Assembly (NCBI RefSeq): GCF_900143215.1
Contig: NZ_FRDM01000021.1
Span: 1 to 64,000, forward strand
Direction of reading: 5' to 3'
From: Geodermatophilus obscurus
GTDB lineage: Bacteria; Actinomycetota; Actinomycetes; Mycobacteriales; Geodermatophilaceae
Length of the DNA: 64,000 nt
Shown: one piece after another, positions 41,700 to 49,741 of the stretch
Layout of the letters: each line of letters opens with the position of its first letter
How positions within the stretch are numbered: position 1 is the stretch's first letter
Program-made: the position numbers and the translations under genes
The notes under the pieces: model-generated
Seen by the model: only the letters and a program-made list of their open reading frames with translations
What the model was told of the DNA's origin: nothing
Database searches by the model: none

Positions 41700-43535
41700 A
41701 TGCCCGAGTACCTGGCTCCCGGCGTCTTCGTCGAAGAGGTCAGCTACCGCGCGAAGTCCATCGCGGGGGTGCCCACCTCGACCACCGGCTTCGCCGGCCG
41801 CACCCGATACGGGCCGGTGCGCTACCCGGACGGGCCGCTCTCCACCGAGCCCCGCCTGGTGACCAGCTATCCCGAGTTCGAGCGGGTCTACGGCGGGCTG
41901 GCACCGTTCTCCGACGGCAACCTCCCGTACCTGGCACACGCCGCCCGGGCGTTCTTCCTCAACGGCGGGCAGCGGCTCTACGTCTCCCGCGTCCACGAGC
42001 GGGGCGACGACGACCCCACCGGGGTGTCCAGCGCCGAGATCACGGTACCCACGCAGCCCCAGCCCCGGCGCGCGCTGTTCGTCGCGCGGTGGCCCGGCGT
42101 CGACGGCGACGTCACCGTGGAGGTCTCCGCGGTCCGGGGCGGGGACGTGGGCCTGCACCGGGAACCGGTCGCCGAGGTCAGCCGCGCCGTCCGGAACGGC
42201 ACCTTGCTCCAGGTGGTCCCGCCGGGGCAGCAGCCCCGGCCCGACGCGCCGATCGACCCGGCCTCCCTCCGGCTGGTCGGCATCGCCCCGGACGGCACCC
42301 AGACCTTCACCGACCAGGGGGGCAACCCCAGCCCGCCCGCGGTCGCCGACTGGCTGCTGCCGGTGGAGGTGACCGTCGACGTCCACGTCGACGACGAGCG
42401 CACCGACAGCTACCCGAGGCTCGGCCTCGCCCCCGACGGCACGCGGGCCATCGACCGCGTGCTGCACCGGGACGACCCCCTCGACGAGAACTGCGTCGTC
42501 TGGTTCGACCGGGACACCGCCACCGGGGCCACGCCGATCGAGATCCTGCGCGGGCTGGTGGGCGCGGAGGAGCCGCGCCGGCAGTTCCGGCTCACCGGTG
42601 GCAGCGACGGCGACCCGCTCACCGCGGAGGGGTTGCTGGGCCGTGAGGCGGACCCGGACGTCGCCGCGGCCAAGGCCACCGGTCTGGCGGCGCTGGCCGA
42701 GGTCGACGACGTCGCCATCGTCGCCGCGCCCGACGTCGGGGGTATCGCCGACGAGGACCAGCGCTTCGTCGCCACGCAGAACCTCATCCGGCACGCCGAG
42801 GCGACGCGGTACCGCATCGCGGTGGTCGACGGTCCGCGCAACGCCTCCATGAACGAGATCCGGGCGTTCCGCGGCAACTACGACAGCAAGTACGCCGCCC
42901 TCTACCACCCCTGGATCGAGGTGCTCGACCCCCGCGGCCCGGTGGCTCCGGGGGTGCCCACGGAGAAGCTGCTCCTGCCGCCGTCGGGCTTCGTGGCCGG
43001 GATCTACGCGCGCAACGACGTCACCCGGGGCGTGTACAAGGCGCCGGCCAACGAGGTCGTCTTCGGCCTGACCCGATTCGAGTCGACGATCAACCAGCGG
43101 CGCCAGGAGGTGCTCAACCCCGAAAACATCAACGCCCTGCGGTTCTTCCCCGGCCGCGGCAACCGGGTGTGGGGGGCGCGGACGCTGAGCTCGGACCCCG
43201 AGTGGCTCTACGTCAACGTCCGCCGGCTGTTCATCTTCCTCGAGCACTCGATCGACCTGGCCACCCAGTGGGCGGTGTTCGAACCGAACGGCGATGCCCT
43301 CTGGCGCATCATCACGCGCACCGTCGAGGACTTCCTGGACGTGCAGTGGCGCAACGGCGCGCTGCTGGGCAGCACGCCCGAGCAGGCCTACTTCGTGCGC
43401 TGCGACCGCTCCACGATGACGCAGAACGACCTCGACAACGGGCGGCTGATCTGCCTGATCGGCGTGGCCCCGGTCAAGCCCGCCGAGTTCGTGATCTTCC
43501 GAATCGGCCAGTTCACCGCTGACGCCCGCGGCTGA
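41700..43535 (+). CDS. eCIS contractile sheath protein (first copy)
   Basis: 611 residues; ATG preceded by GAGAGAGG. MPEYLAPGVFVEEVSYRAKS is the classic sheath N-terminus, and the C-terminal domain is strongly conserved: NPENINALRFFPGRGNRVWG, TLSSDPEWLYVNVRRLFIFL, ATQWAVFEPNGDALWRIITR and GVAPVKPAEFVIFRIGQ. An insertion at residues about 90-310 makes it larger than the shortest sheaths. The sheath surrounds the tube and contracts to drive it. A second, divergent sheath gene follows at 44016. Confidence 0.95.
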   Translation: MPEYLAPGVFVEEVSYRAKSIAGVPTSTTGFAGRTRYGPVRYPDGPLSTEPRLVTSYPEFERVYGGLAPFSDGNLPYLAHAARAFFLNGGQRLYVSRVHERGDDDPTGVSSAEITVPTQPQPRRALFVARWPGVDGDVTVEVSAVRGGDVGLHREPVAEVSRAVRNGTLLQVVPPGQQPRPDAPIDPASLRLVGIAPDGTQTFTDQGGNPSPPAVADWLLPVEVTVDVHVDDERTDSYPRLGLAPDGTRAIDRVLHRDDPLDENCVVWFDRDTATGATPIEILRGLVGAEEPRRQFRLTGGSDGDPLTAEGLLGREADPDVAAAKATGLAALAEVDDVAIVAAPDVGGIADEDQRFVATQNLIRHAEATRYRIAVVDGPRNASMNEIRAFRGNYDSKYAALYHPWIEVLDPRGPVAPGVPTEKLLLPPSGFVAGIYARNDVTRGVYKAPANEVVFGLTRFESTINQRRQEVLNPENINALRFFPGRGNRVWGARTLSSDPEWLYVNVRRLFIFLEHSIDLATQWAVFEPNGDALWRIITRTVEDFLDVQWRNGALLGSTPEQAYFVRCDRSTMTQNDLDNGRLICLIGVAPVKPAEFVIFRIGQFTADARG

Positions 43536-43563
43536 CCGGCACGGGAACGCAGAGGAGCAGGAC

Positions 43564-44019
43564 ATGCCCGCGATCGTGCGCCAGAACCCGTACGGCGCCT
43601 TCAAGTTCAAGGTCGAGTTCGGTCCGGTGGACGGCGGCGGTGCGATCGACGCCGGCTTCTCGGACGTCTCCGGCCTCGGCAACGAGATCAACTACTCGGA
43701 GTACCGGGAGGGCACCGACCTGCCCAACACCGTCCGCAAGATCCCCAACACGTTCAAGCTGGACGAGGTCACGCTCAAGCGCGGCCTGGTCGGGTCGACC
43801 GAGATCTTCGCCTGGATCAAGGCCGTGCGGGAGGGCCGGTACCAGCCGCGGTCGGTGACGATCGTGGTGTTCGACGAGGCCGGCGACCCTGCGCTGGAGA
43901 TCGTCCTGACCCGGGCGCAGCCGAAGAAGTGGCTCGGTCCGACGCTCGCGGCCAAGGGCGGCGGCGAGGTCGCGATGGAGGAGCTGCACCTGGTCCACGA
44001 GGGCATCGAGTACCGATGA
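43564..44019 (+). CDS. eCIS inner tube protein (first copy)
   Basis: 151 residues; ATG preceded by GAGGAG. VRQNPYGAFKFKVEFGPVDG, AGFSDVSGLGNEINYSEYRE, TLKRGLVGSTEIFAWIKAVR and MEELHLVHEGIEYR are standard for the phage-tail-tube (gp19/Afp1/Pvc1) family. It polymerises inside the sheath. The next gene starts within its stop codon. Confidence 0.95.
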   Translation: MPAIVRQNPYGAFKFKVEFGPVDGGGAIDAGFSDVSGLGNEINYSEYREGTDLPNTVRKIPNTFKLDEVTLKRGLVGSTEIFAWIKAVREGRYQPRSVTIVVFDEAGDPALEIVLTRAQPKKWLGPTLAAKGGGEVAMEELHLVHEGIEYR

Positions 44020-46046
44020 GCCTCGCCGGAGTGGTGCTCGGCGCCCCCGGGGTCTACCTCGCCCCGCCGGCGCCGCAGCCGCGGACGGCCACCGAGCCGA
44101 TGGACGTCGCCGCCTTCGTCGGCGTGACCCCGCGCGGGCCGGCCTACGAACCGGTGAGCGATCCGTCCCTGGCCGGTGAGGGGGTAGGCCTCGCGCCCTC
44201 GGTCGCCGTCCCCGTCGACAGCTGGGACGAGTACCAGGAGCTCTTCGGCGGGTTCGACGGCCCCGGGCTGCTGCCGCACGCGGTCGCCGCGTACTTCGCG
44301 CAGGGCGCGCGGCGCGCCTACGTGGTGCGCATCGTCCGCCGGGTCCCGCGCGGCCGGGTGGAGCGCCCGCCGGGCTGCGCGCACTACCGGCTGCCGGGCG
44401 GGCTGGCGCTGCGCTCGCGCAACGAGGGGACCTGGGGCAACCGGCTGACCATCCGGCTGCGCTTCGTCCCGCGGGCGCTGGCCGCCCGGATCCGGGCCGG
44501 CGCGCGCCTGCCCCGGCACGCGGTTCCCGGCGCCGTCGTGGTGCCGGCACCGGGATCCGCGGTCCCGGTCGGTGCCCTGCTCCGGCTCCGGGTGCCCGAC
44601 CGGGCCGACGCCCTGGCCGTGGTCGCCCGCCTGGAGCGGGTGCCGCGGCCCGGAACCGGCGGCCGCGACCTGGTCGCGGTGCTCGACCGGGTCGTCGCGC
44701 CCCCGGGCGACGACGACGCGGCAGCGGCCGCGGTGGTGGAGCTCGTCGAGGGGGAGCTGACCGTGCTCGACGGCGACCCCGCGCACCCCCGTCGCGAGCA
44801 CTTCGCCGGGCTGGGGCTGCAGCCGGCGCACCCGAGGTTCCTGCCCGACGTCGTCCGGCGCGAGTCGCGGCTGCTCGCGCCGCCGCCCGGCCAGCCGCGG
44901 GGCTACGAGCCGGCGCCGGACCTCGGTGACTGGGCGAGCGGCACCCCCGAGGTGCCCGGCCGGGATCGCTGGTGCTTCGTCCGCGAGGAGGACCTCTTCG
45001 GTGGCGCCCGCGGCGGGGACGCCGAAGGAACCGAGGGGGTCGAGGCACTGCTCGACGTCCCCGAGCCGGCCAGCGTCGTCGTCCCGGACCTCTACGCCCC
45101 GGCGGGGGGGCCGGCCCGTGCCGAGCCGGCCTCCGTACCCGGGAGCCCGGACTTCCGGGTCTGCGGCGAGACCACCGCCCGTCCGCCCGCCCCCGCCCCG
45201 ACCGGCCGGGACCTGCGCCGGTTGGACGGGCTGGCCCTGGACCCGGCCACCCCGGCGGGACTCGAGCAGGTCGTGCGCCGCCAGGGCCGGCTGGTCGAGG
45301 TGGCCGAGCGGCTCGGTCTGGTCGCCCTGCTCGACGTCCCCCCGGGACTGCAGGCCCCGCAGGTGCTGCGCTGGCGGTCGGCGTTCGACTCGTCGTACGC
45401 CGCGGGCTACCACCCCTGGCTGCGCACGCCCGGCCCGGACCCGGCTGGCCCGTTGGAGCAGCTGCCGCCGTCTGCCGTCGCCGCGGGCATCCTCGCCCGC
45501 TGCGAGCTGCGGGCCGGGATCAGCCGTGGGCCGGCCAACGAGCTCGCCGCCGGCGTCGTGGACGTGTTCGACCGGGTCGACGAGCCGGCCCACGGCGAGC
45601 TGCACCGCGCCGGCGTCGACGTCTTCCGGGTCGAGCCCGGCGGCGTGTGGCTGACCGGCGCGCGGACGCTGTCGTCGGAGCCGCGGCTGCGCCAGCTGAC
45701 GACCCGCCGGCTGCTGCTGATGCTGCAGCGGGCGGTGCGCCGGCAGCTGGCGTGGACGGTGTTCGAGCCGATGGGGGACGCGCTGCGCGCCGGCCTGCGC
45801 CGGCACCTCGAGCAGCTGCTCGGTGACCTCGCCGACACCGGTGCGTTCGCCGGCGCCACCCCGCAGGAGTCCTGGTTCGTCGACGTCGGCCGTCCGGAGG
45901 CCGACGGGCCGGGCCGGCTGCTGGTGCGGGTCGGCGTGGCGCCGTCCGAACCCCTGGAGTTCCTCGTGCTCCGGGTCGTCCTCGACGCCGGGGGAGCGAT
46001 CGAGACCGACCTGGACGTGGGCCAGGAGCGAGGGGTGCCGACGTGA
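44016..46046 (+). CDS. eCIS sheath protein (second, divergent copy)
   Basis: 676 residues; ATG overlaps the tube stop. MSLAGVVLGAPGVYLAPPAP at the start and RTLSSEPRLRQLTTRRLLLM, AWTVFEPMGDALRAGLRRHL and RVGVAPSEPLEFLVLRVVLD at the end show sheath homology. Between them lie about 350 residues of Arg/Ala/Pro-rich insertion. It is far from the first sheath, so it is probably a specialised ring near the baseplate (as for Afp3/4 and Pvc3/4). Confidence 0.9.
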   Translation: MSLAGVVLGAPGVYLAPPAPQPRTATEPMDVAAFVGVTPRGPAYEPVSDPSLAGEGVGLAPSVAVPVDSWDEYQELFGGFDGPGLLPHAVAAYFAQGARRAYVVRIVRRVPRGRVERPPGCAHYRLPGGLALRSRNEGTWGNRLTIRLRFVPRALAARIRAGARLPRHAVPGAVVVPAPGSAVPVGALLRLRVPDRADALAVVARLERVPRPGTGGRDLVAVLDRVVAPPGDDDAAAAAVVELVEGELTVLDGDPAHPRREHFAGLGLQPAHPRFLPDVVRRESRLLAPPPGQPRGYEPAPDLGDWASGTPEVPGRDRWCFVREEDLFGGARGGDAEGTEGVEALLDVPEPASVVVPDLYAPAGGPARAEPASVPGSPDFRVCGETTARPPAPAPTGRDLRRLDGLALDPATPAGLEQVVRRQGRLVEVAERLGLVALLDVPPGLQAPQVLRWRSAFDSSYAAGYHPWLRTPGPDPAGPLEQLPPSAVAAGILARCELRAGISRGPANELAAGVVDVFDRVDEPAHGELHRAGVDVFRVEPGGVWLTGARTLSSEPRLRQLTTRRLLLMLQRAVRRQLAWTVFEPMGDALRAGLRRHLEQLLGDLADTGAFAGATPQESWFVDVGRPEADGPGRLLVRVGVAPSEPLEFLVLRVVLDAGGAIETDLDVGQERGVPT

Positions 46047-46552
46047 CCGAGCTGTTCGCGCGCACGTTCCGCTTCCGGGTCACGCTCTCACCGTCACCGC
46101 CGGTGCCGCCGCCCCCCGGCGCCCGGCCGGCACCGGCGGCGGGCCCACCGCTGGGCAATGGCGCCTTCCAGGAGTGCTCGGGCCTGGACCTGGAGATGGA
46201 CGTGGGGGAGTACGTAGAGGGCGGCCGCAACAACGGGGTGGTCCAGCGGGCCGGCCGCGCGAAGGTCGCCCGCATCGTCCTGCGCCGCGGCATGCTGCAC
46301 CCCGCCGGCGGGTCGGTCGATCCCGCCCTGTGGCGCTGGTTCCAGGACGTCGTGGACGGGGTGCGGCCGCTGCGCCGCTACGACGGCACCGTCGAGGTGC
46401 TCGACGAGGACCGGGCCGCCGTCGTCACCTGGACGTTCGTGCGCGGGCTGCCGGCCAAGGTGGTCGGCCCCCAGCTCAACGCCCGCACCGGCGAGGTGGC
46501 CGTCGAGGAACTGCAGATCGCCCACGAAGGCCTCCGGCTGGAGCTGCGCTGA
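46043..46552 (+). CDS. eCIS tube protein (second copy, Pvc5-like)
   Basis: 169 residues; GTG overlapping the previous stop. It has a Pro-rich insertion (SPSPPVPPPPGARPAPAAGP) near residue 20, then FQECSGLDLEMDVGEYVEGG, RIVLRRGMLHPAGGSVD and VAVEELQIAHEGLRLELR, again the tube fold. A second tube protein normally forms the layer between the tube and the spike. Confidence 0.9.
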   Translation: MTELFARTFRFRVTLSPSPPVPPPPGARPAPAAGPPLGNGAFQECSGLDLEMDVGEYVEGGRNNGVVQRAGRAKVARIVLRRGMLHPAGGSVDPALWRWFQDVVDGVRPLRRYDGTVEVLDEDRAAVVTWTFVRGLPAKVVGPQLNARTGEVAVEELQIAHEGLRLELR

Positions 46553-47802
46553 TGGAGTTCATCAAGGCCACCCTCGAGGAGGTCACCACCAGGCCGGACG
46601 CCGCGCCGACTCGGGTCGGCGACCCGATCGTCGTGCAGGTCAACCCGGCCACGCTGCGCCTGCAGATGGCCAGCACCGTCGACTTCGGCAAGGACACCGG
46701 CCGGCAGAAGGTCCAGTACCAGGGGTCGACGTCGACCCTCTCCTTCGACCTGGTCTTCGACACCGCCGACGAGGGCACCACCGAGCAGCCGGTCGACGTG
46801 CGCACCCGCACCCGCCGGCTGGAGCGGTTCGTGCTCCCCGCGATGAAGCAGCCGAAGGCGGTGCCGCCCCGGCTGCGGTTCACCTACGGCTCGTTCTCCG
46901 TGATCGGCGTGATGACCGGGCTCAACCAGGACTTCGACTTCTTCGCCGCCAACGGCGTCCCGCTGCGGGCCAAGTGCGCGGTGACGATCAAGGAGCAGAA
47001 GCCGGAGTTCGACGCGACCCTGGCCGGGCCGGGCGCGAACACGGGCGCCGGAGCCGTGCCGCCGGTGCCACCGGCGGCGCCCGGCGGGTCCACCGCGCCG
47101 GGCACCGGGGGCGGCGCGCCGCTCCCGCCGCCGGACCGCACCGGCACCGCCGTCGCCGGGGAGAGCGCGCCGGACTTCGCCGGCCGGATGGGGCTGGACC
47201 CCCGCGCCTGGAAGGGGCTGCAGGGCATCACCGACCCCCGGGAACTGCCCGCGGGGCTGCGGGTCGACTTCGCCGCGGCCCTCACCCCGGCCGCCGGGCT
47301 CGGCGTCGCCGTCACCGCGCCGCGGGCCGCGCCCCCGGCCGGGCCGCCCGCCGCGGCCGTCCCCCCGGCGGTCGCTGTCGACGGGCCGGCGCTGGCCGCG
47401 GCCGGCGGGGTGGCGGCGGTGCTGGACCGGGCCGCCGCCACCAACGCCGCGGCCGCCGCCACGGCCACCCGGTCCGCCTTCGCGCCCGGTCCCGACCCGG
47501 TCCTCCCGCCCGCCGATCCGGGCAGCCCGGTCCCGGCCCGGCCTGCGCCGGATCCGCGGGCGCTGGGGTACGGGTTCGGGGTGCCGCTGCGGCCGCGGCT
47601 CGGTGCCGGGCGCGTCGCCAGCCGGGCGCTGGTCACGACCGCGGCGCAGCGGGGCACGGCACCACCCGGGGCCACCGGGCGCGCGGCCGGGGGGCTGCAC
47701 CCGCCGGAGACCGACGACCCGACCGTGCCGCGGTGGCGGGCACTGCCGCCCGGGACCGGCCGCACCGCCGCGGGGCCGGAGAGCTGCGGAGGCCTCCGAT
47801 GA
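46552..47802 (+). CDS. eCIS tube-baseplate adaptor (Pvc7-like) with Pro/Ala-rich tail
   Basis: 416 residues; ATG overlaps the stop by one base. Residues 1-160 have the adaptor core: EFIKATLEEVTTRP, VQVNPATLRLQMASTVDFGK, TLSFDLVFDTADEGTTEQPV and VPPRLRFTYGSFSVIGVMTG. LDPRAWKGLQGITDPRELPA near residue 215 marks the LysM-like second part. The remaining 200 residues are Pro/Ala/Gly-rich and probably disordered, longer than I expect for this family. Confidence 0.85.
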   Translation: MEFIKATLEEVTTRPDAAPTRVGDPIVVQVNPATLRLQMASTVDFGKDTGRQKVQYQGSTSTLSFDLVFDTADEGTTEQPVDVRTRTRRLERFVLPAMKQPKAVPPRLRFTYGSFSVIGVMTGLNQDFDFFAANGVPLRAKCAVTIKEQKPEFDATLAGPGANTGAGAVPPVPPAAPGGSTAPGTGGGAPLPPPDRTGTAVAGESAPDFAGRMGLDPRAWKGLQGITDPRELPAGLRVDFAAALTPAAGLGVAVTAPRAAPPAGPPAAAVPPAVAVDGPALAAAGGVAAVLDRAAATNAAAAATATRSAFAPGPDPVLPPADPGSPVPARPAPDPRALGYGFGVPLRPRLGAGRVASRALVTTAAQRGTAPPGATGRAAGGLHPPETDDPTVPRWRALPPGTGRTAAGPESCGGLR

Positions 47803-47981
47803 CCGTCCACGTCGGCGAGGTCAGCAGCTCGGTGGAGCTGCAGGGTGTGCCCGGCCAGCGGCCGGCCCCGGCGGCGCCGGACCGCCCGGCGGGCTGGGAC
47901 GAGCGGCAGCGGCACCGCGAGCTCGCCGAGGAGGAGGCCCGGCTCCGGGCCCGCACCGCCGGCGGTGGCTTCGATGGCTGA
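47799..47981 (+). CDS. Small eCIS protein between adaptor and spike genes
   Basis: 60 residues; ATG overlaps the adaptor stop and the frame overlaps the next start by 8 bp. MTVHVGEVSSSVELQGVPGQ is followed by a Pro linker and the helix WDERQRHRELAEEEARLRAR. Small proteins with a similar beta-plus-helix form (DUF5908-like, Pvc6 position) occur at this place in other eCIS operons. The role is unknown; it was easily missed because it is so short. Confidence 0.75.
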   Translation: MTVHVGEVSSSVELQGVPGQRPAPAAPDRPAGWDERQRHRELAEEEARLRARTAGGGFDG

Positions 47982-49056
47982 GCCGGCCTTCGCCTCGGCG
48001 TTCCCGGTCTTCACGGTCGGCGGCACCCGGCAGCCGGAACTGGCCCGCGACCTGGTGCGCCTCGACGTCGAGGAGGACGTCGAGGGCCTGCGGACGCTGA
48101 GCGCGCACCTGCTGGCCGCTGCTCCCCGGCGCCGGCCCAGCACCGACGTCGTCGAGTACCTCGACGGCGACGTGCTGGACTTCGGCGCGCGGCTGCAGGT
48201 CTCGCTCGGTCCGCCGGGCAACGAGCGCGTCGTCTTCACCGGCTCGATCTCCGCACTGGAGATCCGGTTCACCGAGGCGGACGTCCCCGCCGTCCGGGTG
48301 TTCGCCGAGGACGACCTCATGCGGCTGCGGTTCAGCCAGCGCAGCGCGACCTACGTGCGGTCCTCGGACGAGGACGTGGCGGCTTCGGTGGCCCGCCGGC
48401 ACGGCCTCGCGCCGCGGCTGGCGGCGGCCGGCCCCACCTACGACACGGTGCAGCAGCTGAACCAGAGCGACCTGGCGTTCCTGCGTGAGCGGGCGCGCCG
48501 GATCCAGGCCGAGCTGTGGGCCGGGGACCGGGAGCTGCACCTGGCCACCCGCGACCGGCGGCCCGGGTCGCGCGTCACCCTGACCCGGGGCAGCGACCTC
48601 ATCGACGTCACCGCCCGCGCGGACCTCGCCGAGCAGTGCACGTCCGTGCACGTCTCCGGCTACGACGCCACCACCCGCTCGGCGATCGAGACCGAGGCCC
48701 CGGCGTCCACGGTCGAGGCCGAGACCACCGGGGGCCGCACCGGCCCGCAGACCCTGCGCCGGGCGTTCGGCGACGTGGCCGGACGGCGGGTCCGCGACGT
48801 CCCGCTCCTGGAGGTCGAGGCCAGCGTCCTCGCCCGCGCCGAGATGCTCCGCCGGTCCCGGCGGTTCGTGCAGCTGCAGGGCACGACCACCGGCACGCCG
48901 CAGCTCGTCGTCGGCAGCCGGGTCACCCTCGCCCGCTGCGGGCGGCCGTTCGACGGCGGCGGCTACTACGTCACCCGCTTCCACCACAGCTTCGACCTGA
49001 CCCGCGGCCTGCGCACGCGGTTCGCGGCCGAGCGCCCCACTGTCAACGCCGGCTGA
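47974..49056 (+). CDS. eCIS baseplate hub, gpD/gp27-like half of VgrG
   Basis: 360 residues. FASAFPVFTVGGTRQPELAR, LQVSLGPPGNERVVFTGSIS, VFAEDDLMRLRFSQRSATYV and TYDTVQQLNQSDLAFLRERA give the phage late control gene D fold, ending with GRPFDGGGYYVTRFHHSFDL. In PVC this domain is fused to the gp5-like spike as Pvc8; here the spike is a separate gene downstream. It would form the trimeric hub around the spike. Confidence 0.88.
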   Translation: MAEPAFASAFPVFTVGGTRQPELARDLVRLDVEEDVEGLRTLSAHLLAAAPRRRPSTDVVEYLDGDVLDFGARLQVSLGPPGNERVVFTGSISALEIRFTEADVPAVRVFAEDDLMRLRFSQRSATYVRSSDEDVAASVARRHGLAPRLAAAGPTYDTVQQLNQSDLAFLRERARRIQAELWAGDRELHLATRDRRPGSRVTLTRGSDLIDVTARADLAEQCTSVHVSGYDATTRSAIETEAPASTVEAETTGGRTGPQTLRRAFGDVAGRRVRDVPLLEVEASVLARAEMLRRSRRFVQLQGTTTGTPQLVVGSRVTLARCGRPFDGGGYYVTRFHHSFDLTRGLRTRFAAERPTVNAG

Positions 49057-49069
49057 CCGGAGGACCCAG

Positions 49070-49741
49070 ATGCTCGACAGCGCCGCGCACCCCCCGCACT
49101 GGACCGGGTCGAGCTTCTTCGGGCTCTACCCCGCCCTGGTCACCGACATCGTCGACCCCGACCGCCTGGGCCGTGTCCAGGTGCGCTTCCCGTGGCTCGG
49201 GGACACCGGGGCCGACGTGCGTTCCTGGGCCACCCTGCTCAGCCCCTACGCCGACGACGACCAGGGCTTCGTGGCGCTGCCCGCCGTCGGCACGCAGGTG
49301 GTCGTGGGATTCGAGGCGGGCGACCTCGGCCGGCCGTACGTGGTGGGGTCCTGCTGGAACGGCCGGGAGATGATGCCGGTGACGCCGACCCGGCCCAACG
49401 ACAAGCGCGTCCTGAAGTCCCGCACCGGCGCGGTGCTGGAGTTCGACGACAACGCCGCCGCCCCGAAGGTGACCCTGGTCAGCCGCGACGGCCACCGGGT
49501 GGTGCTCGACGACGGCGGCCGCAGCCTGCAGGTGACCCACTCCGACGGCTCCACCGTGACCTTCACCCCCAGCGGGCAGATCTCGCTGCGCGCCAACGCG
49601 ACGGTCGAGGTGACCGCGGCGGCGCTCAACGTGCACGCGCCGACGGCCGTGTTCGACGGGATGATCTCCTGCACCAACGTCGTCACCTCGGTGGCCGTGG
49701 TGTCCCCCAGCTACAGCCCGGGCGCGGGGAACGTCTGGTGA
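49070..49741 (+). CDS. eCIS spike protein, gpV/VgrG-like
   Basis: 223 residues; ATG preceded by GGAGG. FFGLYPALVTDIVDPDRLGR followed by VQVRFPWLGDTGADVRSW and LPAVGTQVVVGFEAGDLGRP form the OB-fold of phage baseplate V and VgrG proteins. The C-terminus (ANATVEVTAAALNVHAPTAV) is the repeat of a beta-helix spike. It forms the piercing tip. No PAAR-type tip protein is visible in the window. Confidence 0.9.
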   Translation: MLDSAAHPPHWTGSSFFGLYPALVTDIVDPDRLGRVQVRFPWLGDTGADVRSWATLLSPYADDDQGFVALPAVGTQVVVGFEAGDLGRPYVVGSCWNGREMMPVTPTRPNDKRVLKSRTGAVLEFDDNAAAPKVTLVSRDGHRVVLDDGGRSLQVTHSDGSTVTFTPSGQISLRANATVEVTAAALNVHAPTAVFDGMISCTNVVTSVAVVSPSYSPGAGNVW

